Shown piece after piece: positions 1-11,806 of a stretch of DNA of 64,000 nt. The first letter of the stretch is position 1; each line of letters starts with the position of its first letter. The stretch is from Auricularia sp. M13 (Eukaryota > Basidiomycota > Agaricomycetes > Auriculariales > Auriculariaceae). Both the position numbers and the translations under genes were made by a program. Where the stretch lies: the NCBI GenBank assembly GCA_037042915.1, contig CM073193.1, positions 1,054,001 through 1,118,000 of the forward strand. The letters run 5' to 3'. Below the pieces are notes generated by a model that was not told the origin of the DNA, did not search any database, and saw only the letters and a program-made list of their open reading frames with translations.

Positions 1-1
1 C

Positions 2-3000
2 ATGTTCTCTGTCGACAGCTGGCTCAACGTCTCGCCGTCGCCGTCAAATCCCGCTCCGGCGGACAAGATCAACGTGAGCGCGCCCGTGGGGCCCGACAGC
101 GAGAGCGACGACGAGGAGCAGCTCAACGATGAAGAGAACGCCGCGTTCGACGGGATGATCAACGAACTCGGGCTTAAAGGCCCGCAGCGCTCCGCCATGC
201 AGGACCTGCCCGTCGTGCGCAAGCGCTACCTGCTGCGGCAGCACCAGCAGATGCGCTCGAGCTCCAACATCAAGGACATGGCGTCGCACCGGCACTCGCA
301 AGTGGACTCGCCCGCGTACTCGCAGAGCTACGGCCCGGCGAGCGCGACGACGCTCCTCCCGCGCCTCGTGCCGCAGCTGACGGGCGACGCGGGCGTCTTC
401 AAGCGCTTCTCCATCGTCGGCTGGGGCGGCGGCGGCGGGGCGGCGACGCCGACGCAGTCTTCACCGCTCGCGACGCATTCGGAGAGCATGGAGACCGTCG
501 GGACGCTCAAGACGCGGTCCCTGTCGCCCGTCCAGCGCGCGCAGTCCCCACCGCCGCAGCCCGAGGCGCAGCCGCTCGTGCCCCAGTCTACGGGCGGCCT
601 GTGGGGCGGCTGGTTCGCGAGCAGCAAGCCGAAGACGGCGGACAAAGCTGCCGGCGACAAGTCCAAGGGCCAGTCGCCCGAGTGGTATGTCGACGGCTTG
701 AAGCTTGGGTATGTATCGCTCTTCCCGGGGATACTCGAGGATTATTCGCTGACGCTTGTATAGGAAGGGTGCGGACGAGCGCCTCGCGAAGCACCTCATC
801 TCGCTGCGCGTACACCTGTCGACCGCAAAACTCGCGTGGATTGAGAAGTTTGTCTCGGATGCGCACGGGATGGAAGAGCTGGGCACATTGCTCGCGGGGC
901 TGCTCGCGAAGGCCGGGACGCGCAAGAAGCTGAATGAGACGGAGACGATGGCGATGCTGGAGATCATCAAGTGCCTGCGTGTGCTGCTCAACACTGAGCC
1001 GGGCTTCGGGCGCGTGCTGACCGCGCCGACGCTCATCACGCACATCGCGTTCACGCTGCACTACGCATCCTCCAAGCTGCGCACGCTCGCCGCGGAGGTC
1101 CTCGCGGCGCTCTGCGTACTGAGCGTCAGCGAGGGGCACCGCCTGGTGCTCGCTGCGCTGAGCGACTACAAGGTCACGTACGAGGAGAACTTCCGCTTCG
1201 AGGAGCTTGTGGCGATCCTGAGGGTGCCGGACGCGTTTGGCACGGGCGAGCTTAGCGACGCGGAGTCTGGTGCGGAGGACGCGCTCGACGACGGCGTGTG
1301 GGAGGCGCGCGGCGCCGTCATGGCCCTCGTCAACGCGCTGACGAATTGTCCGGAGTCCGTGGAGGACCGCGTGGCGCTTCGCGAGGAGTTCGGGAGGAGA
1401 GGGCTGAACGAGGTCATCGTGGTGCGTTTTCGCGACTAGCCTGCCTATCCTCGTAAAACGTGAAGACTGACTGATGGACAATCTTTGGCGTAGACGTTGC
1501 GGTACATCCAGCCGCCGGAGGGGCTGCTAAAGCAGCTGAATGTCTACACGGAAGAGAAGTTCGAAGACGAGGAAGACCTGCGCGAGCGCGCGCTGGCGCA
1601 TTTCCGCGCGTCGTCGCACGACCGCGGGGCCTCCGAGTCAGAGCTCGCGCTCGACGAGCTCATCCGCATAGCGCGGCAGCACGACGAGCTGTACCCCGTC
1701 ATGATCGATGTGTTGAAGCGCCTAGGTATCATTATCCAGCGTGATATAAGCAAGTGCGTAACCTGCGCATACCCGTTGTCAAAGCGCGATGGCTTACTTG
1801 GATCTTTTGCAGCAACCTCAAGAGCGACCTCTTTACTGTTCTGGATAAATTCGTAGAGCATGCAGCACACCTTGATAATTTGTGAGTCTCCTACTCGTCG
1901 TCGTTCGTTGCAGCGATTGACTCCCAGGGGAAAATAGCGATGACAGCTGGCGGATCTTTATGAAACGGTTCGGATCGTCCGTGCAACATATCACTGGACA
2001 GCCGGCCGACTCTGCAGCTCTTGCCGAGGAGGAGCTCGAAGTTCTTCGTGCCAAGGTCGATGAATTGAGCGCGGAGGTATAGACTGCGATTTCCTATTGG
2101 TTTGTCGCTGATTCGTGTTGTAGAAAACGGAGCTCAAAAACGAAGTCAATCAGCAGTTGGCGGAGATCATCACTCTCAAGGCGTTGCCGAACCATACGTC
2201 CTCCGGACCGATGCGCGCTCCCGGCAAAGGCGACGTATGTTTTTGTACTCTCCGGTTGGCTTGTGTCGTGCTTATTTGGCTGTGCAGTCCAATCAGAATT
2301 TCCACGGATTGGTGCAGCGGTTGGTCCAGAAGGAGAAACAGGTCATACAACTGCAGTCCGAAGTCGATCGTTTGAAAGCGCAAAATCCAAGTGATGGGCG
2401 GGAAGCGGTTCGTATCGTAGTACACTACGTGTTTTAGACTCTGATTTTATGTCATGACAGGATGAGCGGGCTAGACGAGAACGTGATCGGGCCAAGTGGA
2501 ATATTTTGAACGATGAGATCGCCAATTTGAAGACTCAGGTTCGTTATTTTGAACTTTCTATGATTGGTTACTCACGTAGGGCGGTAGATCACGGAGCTTG
2601 AGAGTGCGGCGGGTCGCAAAGACAAGGAAATACTCTACTTGAAGCGAGCGCTGGAGTCCGTCTACTCTCGGTTTCAAACTTCGTTCCAGTCGTCGCGGTC
2701 TCTGGACGCGGAGGTTGATGCGCAGGCTATTGCTACTCAGGCCATCGACAGTCTCACGCGCAAAGACGAGGAGATAGCGAGTCTGAAGGTCGAAATTTCC
2801 AAATTGCAGGAGCAAGTGGCAGCCTTGATTGCGAAGGCAGCGCAGGCAGCGCAACCTACGAGCGAGAAGGAGTTCAAGGCGCGCAATGCGCCCCCACCTC
2901 CACCTCCAGTGAAGCCTAAGCGGGCATCGACAACAGCACCGGCGATCAACGGTGTTAAGGACGGTTCAGCGTCGTCTGCCCCTCCACCTCCGCCTCCGCC

Positions 3001-5070
3001 TCCACCTCCGCCGCCCGCTTCAGCGTCGAATGGCGCAGATTCTTCACTCCCACCGCCTCCTCCTCCGCCCCCTCCACCTCCACCTGCATCGTCTACGGCT
3101 TCCGATAATTCTTTAGCACCCCCTCCTCCCCCGCCTCCTCCTCCCCCCGGCCAGTCCTCCTCTCCAGCACCTCCGCCCCCTCCGCCGCCGCCGCCCTCGG
3201 GTTCATCTGCCCCGCCTCCACCTCCTCCGCCTCCCAGTGGAGGAGGGCCTCCACCGCCCCCGCCACCCCCAGGAGTTGGACCTCCTCCGCCCCCTCCGCC
3301 TCCAGGCGGCCTGCGCGGAGGACTCAGAATTGTGAAGTCCAAGCCGACAAAGCGCCTGAAGCCTTTCTTCTGGAACAAACTTCCCGCGCCCGCTGTCACC
3401 TCGACTGTCTGGTCAGAAGTTGGCTCGGGCTTCCAGTTAGACCTTTCGGATCTAGACGACACGTTCTGCATCGACAACACTCCACTGTCTCCTTCCGCGT
3501 CGACAGGTGCGCAGAAGAAACAGCAGAAGCAGGCCGTTACGACGCTTCTCGATATCACGCGGGCGAATCATGTCGGTGAGTGGGCCCGTTCAGATCTATG
3601 GAGCATTATCTAAGTCCTCCATCTTAGCGATTATGTTGTCACGAATTAAGCTATCCTTCCCTGACATTAGACGAGCACTGTTGGAGATTGACGATGCGCG
3701 ATTATCTATGGACGACTTGAAAGCGATCGGGAAACACTTGCCAACGAACGACGAAATCGCTCGCATCCGCGACTTCGGCGACGTGAGCAAGCTTGCCAAG
3801 GCCGACCAATACTTCAGCGAGGTGCGCTTCACATGTTTCGGTTCGCCGTTAACGCTGATATCTCTTTTTCCGCCAGATCATAATCATCCCTCGCTTGTCA
3901 CAGCGAATCGACTGCATGCTCTACCGTCGAAAGTTTGAGTTGGACATCGAGGAAGTGCGTCCGGACCTGGACGTCCTTCATCACGCCGCCAAGGAGCTAC
4001 GCACGTCTATGCTGTTCAAGCAGTTGCTGCAAGCTGTTCTGTCTGTTGGTAACGCCTTGAACGGTTCCACCTTCCGCGGCGGTGCGCGCGGCTTCCAGTT
4101 AGAGGCGCTGCTGAAGGTAGTTATATTGGTAAACTCTTACCGCTGGAATTCACCGTGTCTACAGATGAAGGAGACCAAGACCGCGAAGGCTTCATCGGAC
4201 TGTCCTACGCTTCTGCATTATCTAGCGCGCGTGTTGATGCGCACCGATGAGCATATAATCTTCTTTTTGGACGAACTTCCACATGTTGAAGCTGCGGCAC
4301 GGGGTTAGTCCTTGCATCGAAGCATCCCGCGCAGCTAATATGTTTCGCAGTTTCTGTTCAAACTGTGTTATCGTCCGTTTCTGCTGTCGCAAATGGGCTG
4401 GAACAGGTCAAGGAAGAAATTGAAACCCTCAAGCAGACTCGTGCCTTAGGAGCCGGTGACCGCTTCAACCTCGTCATGGAGGTGCGTGCGATATGGGTCT
4501 GCCATTACAGTGGCTGATACCAGCGCAGCCTTTCATTGCCCAAGTCACTCCTTCGGTCAAAGCTCTGCAGAACATGGGCTCGAAGGTTGACGAGGAGCTT
4601 AAGACTCTTCTCCGCTATTACGGCGAGCAACCCGACGCCGGCGCGGACAGCATGAAGCCAGAAGATTTCTTCGGCCTCGTCATGTCCTTCTCTTCGGCTT
4701 TGCAGGTATGTTGAAGTTGCTCTTGTATGACAACATATACCCACTGCGCGTACAGAAAGCCGCGCTGGATATGCAGATCGTCAGACCGAAGCACGAGAAC
4801 GTGTCACCGTCAACAATGCTCGTGGACGAAACAACGTCTACTACAACGTCAGAGCTCGGCCCGAGCAAGAGCACCAGCTCTGGCATGCTCAGCGTCCCAG
4901 GTTCTCAAGGCCGCGCCGCTGGCCAGAGGACCATCGGGCGCGGCGATCTTGACGAGGCCATCCGTAGTTTGCATAATGCGCATCGGCGAGAACGTACCGA
5001 ACGCGCTCGCCCGGTCAGCAAGATCTTCCTCGACGGGTCCAATAATCGACAGAGTCGCATGTTCGATTAG
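2..5070 (+). CDS. Formin (Bni1/SepA/Cdc12-type), 5' end cut by the window edge
   Basis: This protein nucleates and processively elongates unbranched actin filaments for cytokinetic rings, septa and hyphal tips under Rho GTPase control. Reading the exons in order shows a Ser/Pro-rich N-terminal part, a GBD/FH3-like helical region (about 755-1760), and coiled-coil segments (about 2140-2870). These are followed by an FH1 of some nine proline runs separated by short Ser/Ala/Gly linkers (about 2890-3310), then an FH2 domain (about 3340-4700). The FH2 shows the hallmark GNALNG and FRGGARGFQLEALLK stretches and an MKETKTAK stretch. A basic DAD-like tail (AIRSLHNAHRRERTER, about 4940-5010) supports autoinhibition. 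About ten short GT..AG introns interrupt the frame, and the stop is TAG at 5068. The first exon is incomplete because the window starts inside it. The family assignment is firm; individual splice sites are by eye. The next gene is convergent. Confidence 0.95.
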
Positions 5071-5392
5071 TACTCACCATTCCCCACTTTGCATATTGTC
5101 ATCTCTGGTCACGGACGGAAAGCATTTCGCGCTCTGCATTGTTGTATCTATCCTCGCACTGTTAGTTCTTGCATGTCACTCACGCTCTCGTCGCAACGTC
5201 ATATCACGACGCATCATGTCTTCATATACACATCGTTTATCCTGACTGGCTGCCCCGGACAAAGTCGTCAGTTCAGACGCTTTACAATTACACGCACACT
5301 AGACCCTAAAAATAACAGTTAGAGCTACAGGAGCAAGAAACGAGTGACTGCTGGCAACTGCAAAAGAATAAGTTGAATGAGCACAAGATACG
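5071..5392. other. Convergent intergenic spacer
   Basis: This 320-bp gap lies between the stop of the formin (+) and the stop of the WD40 gene (-). It should hold both 3' UTRs and polyadenylation signals. No ORF, repeat or RNA gene is evident in it. Confidence 0.6.
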
Positions 5393-7608
5393 TCAGGATG
5401 CTGCAGATTGAAGCAGCTTCGAAATGTCAAAGAGAGCTACTTGACTGCCAACACAGGCAGTCATGCGGAATTGCCCATCGGGTGTTCGACGCCAGGATAA
5501 GTCGTTGATCTGACCAGCACCTGTAGGAGATTTCGCGAAACTCCATTCAAAGACTAACTGGCCGGTCTAAGGCAATGGCGAACATGAGCACAAGTAAATG
5601 CGCTAACGGCCACTCACCTTGATAGATGTGACTCGAATTGTAGAGTCCAAACCACCAGTCGACAAATAAGCGCCATCGGGGCTGAATGTCGCGCTTAGAC
5701 ACTTGTCATGGCCATGGATAACGCGAAGACAAGTGCCGGCGACGACGTCCCACAAACGTGCGGTGTGATCGTGCGACGCACTACGCAAGTCATGATCATC
5801 GCTCAATGGGTACAGCAAAGTTCTTACGTGACAATGAAGGTCTGCTCTTTGCCCTCGCGCGCAGGAATCCAATTTAGGCCCGAAACGACATCTTCGTGAC
5901 CTCGAAGAACGCTTATAGCATCACCCGGACCCAAGCGGACGGTCTGCAGGGCAGAAGATGCAGAAGACCATGCCGCGGCGGCACCTTTGAGGTCGCGCGT
6001 GTTCCAGACGCGCGCCGTGCGGTCATCCGAGCACGTCGCCAACATCTTCCGGTTCGCGTTGAACTTGACCTGGTTCATGTCCTGCTCATGCCCCGTATAC
6101 TGCCTGAAGGGGACCTCCGAGACGCGCGAGAAGACGTTGATACGCAGGTCCGAGCCGCACGACACGAAGGTGTCGTCGTCAAACCAATCGATGTCCAAGC
6201 AACTTCCTGTGATGCCAAAGTTGGTTTGTTTGGTGATGTTGACGCGACTGGCTCGTCAAGCTGCTGACCTTCATGGCATCGGTACTCCCGGATAAGCTTT
6301 TTCGCGCGCACGTCCAGCATGGCCGTCGTCCCGTCCAACGAAGCTGAAAGAAGGTACATGCCCGAAGGCGAAAATTTCACAGTAAAGATCGGTCCCTTGG
6401 AAGTAGCACATTAGAATGCCACGAGGTGACTATCCGCCCGATAAGGCAACATACTGAGTGTTCGGAGTAGGTATACCCCAGCGTTCCGTCCTTCTTCCAG
6501 ACGCGTAAGGAGCCGTCATAGCCGCCTGTTGCGATGAGCGTGCCATAACGATTCCAATCCAAACTGATGATATCCTGCCGCACGGGCTGTCCATCTGGCG
6601 CAGTCACAGGACTCGCTTTCAGGATGGTTGTGCACTTTATCGGTTCTGACGCATTGCTCGGCACATCCCAAATGCGGACAGTGCCATCTTCGGATCCGGT
6701 TGCATACGTTCTGGGGTCGGCGAGATTCCAGGCCGAGCAGTGAACCTAGGCAATATTAGCCAACCGCCGCGGACAAAAGATACTATGCGCACTTCGCCAG
6801 CATGAGGAGGCGTAAACAATCGAAATGGCTCTTTAATCGGACGTGAAGGTGGTTCTGGGGCTTTCGACGAGGCGACGGGTTCAGCACTACGACCTTCAAA
6901 ATGACACAATAAGCGCCATCCATGTTACGGGACGGTTTTCAATGATTAGCATACCTATCTGAACCGGAACAATTTCTTGAACGTTGCTCGAAGGCGTATA
7001 GGACGGTTTTGGCTGTGCAGCAACCGCGGGTTTAACTATACCTACCACATGATAAATCAGCGGAGGAAGGAAGCGATTTAGATACGAATTACTCACCTGG
7101 AATGGCAGTCGGGTTACCGTCGTCCATGCGTGCGCGTTTTCCGCCTCTGTCCTCCTGCACCGTCTGACCAGCTTTGCGCTTGTTCCCTTCCGGCACGCCA
7201 TTCGTGCCATTCGCGAGCGGGGCAGCCTGTTTCTGGGGCGTGGATTCCACGGGCGTGCTATTTGTACTCGGTCGTTTAGACGGAGCGGACGCGGAACAGA
7301 CGTGCTTCTTCAGCAACGAGAACGGCGCTCTGCACGTCACGGGCGCAGCGTCGTCGTCCTTCCAATGCGTCTCGACCTCAATATATAGTAGGGCCTTGGC
7401 GAGCAGCTCGACAAGAAGGCCGTGTTTCACGAAGGTTTTCGCGAACGGCGACGAATCAATGCGGGCCTCAGCGCGCAGAACAAACGCAGCATGCTCGAAG
7501 CCTGCTGGGTGCGTTAGGAATGGGCGTGCGACGGCTATAATCGCAAGTTATCATGCCTGAGTCCATCAAGTATGAGTACAACAGACGGTTGATCTCGTCT
7601 GCGGCCAT
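5393..7608 (-). CDS. TBL1/Sif2-like LisH-WD40 corepressor subunit
   Basis: This looks like the fungal counterpart of TBL1/TBL1XR1 and yeast Sif2, the WD40 scaffold of the Set3/SMRT-type histone deacetylase complex in the nucleus. The chosen start at 7608 gives MAADEINRLLYSYLMDS, then after an intron GFEHAAFVLRAEARID, a LisH dimerisation motif. A short F-box-like segment (HGLLVELLAKALLYIEVE) follows, then a Lys/Arg-rich linker (RKAGQ...RGGKRARM) that could be a nuclear signal. WD repeats then follow, with readable blades around SEDGTVRIWD, GGYDGSLRVWK, SASLDGTTAMLD, SDDRTARVWN, SASHDHTARLWD and GGLDSTIRV. The last exon runs TGQLVFEWSF to DISKLLQSAAS and stops at 5393. At least six short introns are needed. 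Domain order and length fit the family well. Confidence 0.9.
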
Positions 7609-8287
7609 GGATACGTTGTGGTTGGGTGTTCGCGTGGCCGGCATGCCAGCTGCGAGGGATGAGCAGAGCGTGAGACGGCGAGAGACGGTTATTGTTGATT
7701 GGAACGGACCTGGAACAGTGTGAGAGCAGTTGCGGAGTTTGCTTTGCTTTTCCAGAGGCTTACGCCTTCCAGTCGCTCACCTACCCCGACAATGCCACTG
7801 AGCCTCCCAGTGGCACCTAGTCGGCTGCAGTCATTCATGGCACCCTATTAGCTTATCGCTAGTCTCTACTGGATGTTGTCCCGGTCCTCAAATAATCCCA
7901 GTCGTCACCGCCCAGCGTGGGCGACAGCAGCTCATTCTGTGCGTGACGCTCGCTAATTGCTGTGTCTGGGGCTATATGAACGTGCTCTGCCGCATCACTT
8001 GCGACTGGAGCCTCTGTGCTACCTGGACCTGGACGATTCGACACCACCTTGCCTGGAAAGGTCCTCTGTGGAATTGCCCCACGAACGAAGCACACTCGCT
8101 CGCTCATGGCCGAACAGCACCCTTCAACGCGCCTACATAGCTTCCTATTCCGCGTATAGCATCTAGAGTTGCCTGACGGTCTCGAATTCTGTCGAACGAT
8201 CTTGCTACTTGCAAGTTGACTGTCAATTCATCGAACTCTTACTTCCTATTTCACGGAGGGCGCTGTTTGTGCCTAGCTAGACACTAT
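7609..8287. other. Intergenic region upstream of the TBL1-like gene
   Basis: About 680 bp separates two tandem minus-strand genes. It should contain the promoter of the TBL1-like gene and the 3' UTR of the nucleoside hydrolase. Short ORFs here have no recognisable domain, and I see no repeat or RNA gene. Confidence 0.5.
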
Positions 8288-9628
8288 CTAGGCGACACGG
8301 GGTTGCTTAGGGGCGATACCTTGTCGCATTTGTCTACGCATTCGAAAAATAACTCAAAGAATCCGGCCACCTGCACGTGTCAGACGCCCGTTATGTTCAC
8401 GTGCCATGGCGTGGAGACTCACATCGACCGAATCGAGGACAAGGCAGTTCTTCCCAGTCTTGCCCCACGAGTCATCGCTCCGCTGATAGTCCCACACGTC
8501 GACGATCGTCTCGCCCGCAGAGTGCTCGCCGCGAAGCTCGATGTCCACATGCTGCCGTCTGCCTTTGAACAGTTCTGGCCGCGCGAGGTACGCGATCGTC
8601 AGCGCGTCGTGTAAAGGCGGGCCCTCGACGAAGCCAAAGACGTCGCGGTAGGTGTGCGCAAAGAACGACAGTAGCGTCGACAGTGTGTGGCGCAGCGGTG
8701 TGCGCGACGGGTCGAGGCGCTCCATGTGCTCGGCGGTGAATATTGCGGTGTGTGTTATGTTCAACGGTATCATGACTGTGGCATTAGTAGCTTCCAGTCA
8801 ATATGGTTCATGCGCCTTGGTCTGGATGGCCTACCTTTCGGGATGGGGAGCTCGACGACGATCTGCGCCGCCTCGGCTGCTCTGCAAATGAGTGTGCGTT
8901 CCATCAAGGCGCGCAACTAGGCTCACGGTCACAAAGGATGTTATATTCTGCCGCGTGTGCGTTAGCAAGCCGCGCCGGACGAACTGTCCGCAGCGCTCAC
9001 CTGCAACAGCGCTCCGATTCCCACACCGACGCCACCACCCATGAACACGTGCTGCTTGACCTTCGCGACCAGGTCTGGGTACATGCTCGCGAAGAGCGCG
9101 AAATTCGTCACGGGGCCGGTCGTAACCACCGTCACCTCTCCGGGCGCAGCGTCCGCCAAAGCCTTGCGCATTCCCTCGACAGCATGCGCATCACTTGGCG
9201 CGCGTCCGACGGCTGGGAGGCCCTGGACGCCGCCCAGCCCGTCGATGCCGTATCTCCAAGTCTACGCGCCCGGGCCGGAGCAGCGGTTTCGGTGCGCCGC
9301 CGTGCAGCGCGATGGTGGACGGCGCTGCGAAGGCGTCCATGAGCCGCGCCGCATTGGCGAGTGTCAAATGCGCGTGAGCGTTCCCGTGCACCTGCGGTGC
9401 CCACATTCCTGCCATGAGCATGTACATTCAAAGCCCGAGCAGTGCGCGCGTGCTGACCGTTGACACGCCGATGAGCTCTATGCCCGGTGCGTGCAGCGCG
9501 AGCAGGATAGCCAGCGCGTCGTCGTGACCCTGCGCATGTTGCAGTGAGCTTGTTCAGTCCATGATGGCACGGCGAGGTCCCTGGGAGCACGAAGCACGCA
9601 CTGGGTCGCAATCCAGCCAGACTTTCAT
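8288..9628 (-). CDS. Inosine/uridine-preferring nucleoside hydrolase
   Basis: This enzyme hydrolyses the N-glycosidic bond of ribonucleosides in purine and pyrimidine salvage. Exon 1 starts at 9628 and reads MKVWLDCDP; exon 2 completes the Ca2+-binding DPGHDD signature (GHDDALAILLALHAP). After a further intron comes the VHGNAHAHLTLANAARLM block. Then follow VVTTGPVTNFALF, MGGG, and, after small introns, DPEAAQIVVELPIPK and VMIPLNITHTAIF. The late catalytic-site segment PLHDALTIAYLARPELF is present. The last exon reads VAGFFELFFECVDKCDKVSPL and ends at a TAG at 8288. Six or so small introns fit; one junction, after the MGGG block near 8950-9020, could not be fixed by eye. All expected family motifs are present, so the gene looks functional. 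Confidence 0.9.
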
Positions 9629-10165
9629 CCTGCGTGCACGCGCGATCAGCGCAAGCTGGGCCAGGGCAGGCTCCGTTATCCGTTGGTCTCCGCTGCCAGG
9701 TGGAAGCGTCGGACCGGTGACTCCGGACAGTGGCCACTAACCTGACATGCAGTGCAGGGTGAATAAGAAGTAACTGGAATTCTTTTCCCTATTGCCTCTG
9801 CCTATCGGCAACTCGACCGGCGACATGGCGTGAACGAAGATTCAGTGCGATCCTTACAGACACCGCCAGAGACTAACTGTGACAGCAGGTTAACACAGGG
9901 AGCCAGGGTCAAGAAATGCCCTGGTTAACCACAACTTCATGACAGTAAACCCAACATGCAGTTCCTTTCCCACAGGTCAGGGTGCCCGAAGCGCCACGCA
10001 GCGGGGCACTGGGTTGCGGTTCTGTCATCCCGGACGAGACGGTGCCGTGGGGAACATGCGGCCACGACCTCGATGTTTGTGGACGCATGAACTGTCTCCG
10101 TAACCAGGAATATACAGAATTATTCAATAGAGGGTCCATAATAACATATAAAGCCGCCAGTCCAA
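9629..10165. other. Intergenic region
   Basis: About 540 bp lies between the GNAT gene and the nucleoside hydrolase, both on the minus strand. It presumably carries the nucleoside hydrolase promoter. No coding or repeat structure is seen. Confidence 0.5.
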
Positions 10166-10840
10166 TTACTCTTGAATTCCCGCGGTCTGCGAGTTAATAA
10201 ACTTGTCCATGAACACGATCGTGAACCCCGCCTCGCTCCCCAAGAAGCCGCTCGGCAGCCTGCGCTCCTCCGCGACACAGTACCCACGACGGGCGTAATA
10301 CGCGCCGTTGTTCTCCTTGATGCAGCACAACATCACGCGCACCACCTTGCTCGAGTCCTTGCTTTGTGCGATAACGTAAGCCTCGGCGAGCGCGAGCAGG
10401 CGTCCCGCCAGCCCTTGCTTCTGCACGGCCGGGCTCACAGCGAGGCAGCAGAGCAGCCAGCGCGCCTCCGAGGCGGGCGCCGGCCCCAGAGGCGGCCGCG
10501 TGAACTCGCGCTGCGCAGGATGCACATGCGCCAGTGCGTCCAGGTCTACGTCCACGTACTTCCTGATGGACACCGCGCCGTATATCTCCTCGCCGGACTC
10601 GGAAGCCAGGACGAACGTCGTTGCGCCCGCGCCGGTGTCGCTGAGGTACTGCTCGATGCTGTAGTAGCGCGTGCTGTTCTCCGGGAGGATGGGCTGTCGG
10701 GACCCGCTTGCGAACGCGCGGTTCTGCATCTGCACGATCGGTTGGAGTAGCGGCGATTTCGATAGCTCTTCGTGGCTGAGAGTGTGTAACGTGCATTTCT
10801 GGCCGTTCACGACGAGCGGGGCGGCGTCCAGCAAGGCCAT
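10166..10840 (-). CDS. GNAT-family N-acetyltransferase
   Basis: This single uninterrupted ORF of 224 residues starts at an ATG at 10840. The core matches the acetyl-CoA-binding GNAT fold. Strand beta4 with the motif-A region reads WLLCCLAVSPAVQKQGLAGRLL, where Q-K-Q-G-L-A-G corresponds to the Q/RxxGxG/A pyrophosphate loop. A following helix (LALAEAYVIAQ) and a beta5 to alpha4 segment (VMLCCIKENNGAYYARRGYCV) complete it. In that segment N-x-x-A-x-x-Y-Y-x-x-x-G-Y is the typical C-terminal signature. Length is normal for a stand-alone GNAT. The substrate cannot be inferred; small-molecule amines or protein N-termini are both possible. No introns are needed. Confidence 0.85.
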   Translation of the reverse strand: MALLDAAPLVVNGQKCTLHTLSHEELSKSPLLQPIVQMQNRAFASGSRQPILPENSTRYYSIEQYLSDTGAGATTFVLASESGEEIYGAVSIRKYVDVDLDALAHVHPAQREFTRPPLGPAPASEARWLLCCLAVSPAVQKQGLAGRLLALAEAYVIAQSKDSSKVVRVMLCCIKENNGAYYARRGYCVAEERRLPSGFLGSEAGFTIVFMDKFINSQTAGIQE

Positions 10841-11806
10841 GGTCAGTGTAAAAGGATGGAAATTGGAACTGCATGACTCGCTGCGCAGTGAGCACTGACA
10901 CAGACTGACACTGACAGCAGGCGCTAGCAGCCATGTGCTACATGATCAGGCCTTATACTATCCGCTAGTAATCTCCATCAGAGTATAAATTCGAAAAAAC
11001 AGAGCTGGCCTTAGTATGCGCATGAGAATGGCCAATGGCGCAGGCAGAGACGAGGAAAGGTACGTCCCACTCCGCAGACCCGGGGGGCCCGGCCTCACGG
11101 CCGTGCATGTCCTTCAGACAGCGACTGAGACGCTCTCATGTTACTTTACCCAGGGCCTAGAGGGGGCCCAGGGATCCGCGCGAAGTTTGACCCACGAGGC
11201 TGGCACGTGTGGAACTGAGCAATTACATAGCATTCGAATTTGATCAATTGAGATGTCCACACTTCGACAAGCCATAATCATCATCAGCAGCAGACCGAGG
11301 CTTTAATCCAATTTCCGAACAACCAACAGAGCAAAGAAACAGCACAAAGTAAAGGAGTAACTGAAAGAGGCTCTGAAATATATGTAACCCAGGATCCAGA
11401 AAACTACAACCGAAGAAAAAAAAGAGACAATAAAATGTAAGGGGACCTGGCGAACGGGATGGGATGGGATAGAGTCGTGACTCGCTACAAACACACAGCG
11501 CTCAGCAGAAATACAGGCGGGACAAACGAAGATCGTGACGGAGACCGAGACGCGAGGGGGAGGGAGAGCGAGAAACCTACCTAAAAGACAACTTTTTGTT
11601 TTCCGCGGAGGCATGGGATCGGGCGGGAAAGCAAGGGCGGGCAGCGACGAGGGGGGTAGACAGCAGCAGCAGCAAGGGTTCTTCTATAGAGGGCGGGACA
11701 TTCCATTTTCCGGGGACGACGTGAAAGTTTGACGCATAAAGAGAAAGGCGACGGCGCGAAGGTCCGACAGCACCATCGACGCAGCGAGGACGGGGTGGCG
11801 TCCGCG
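10841..11806. other. Intergenic region
   Basis: Nearly 1 kb lies upstream of the GNAT gene and downstream of the next minus-strand gene. It includes a short GGGAT(G) microsatellite near 11456-11472 and a purine-rich stretch. The small ORFs are not supported. Confidence 0.5.

Noticed and set aside
2737-3558. 273-codon minus-strand ORF rich in glycine over the formin FH1
   Set aside because: It is the antisense shadow of the polyproline FH1 exon (CCN codons read as GGN) with no domain of its own.
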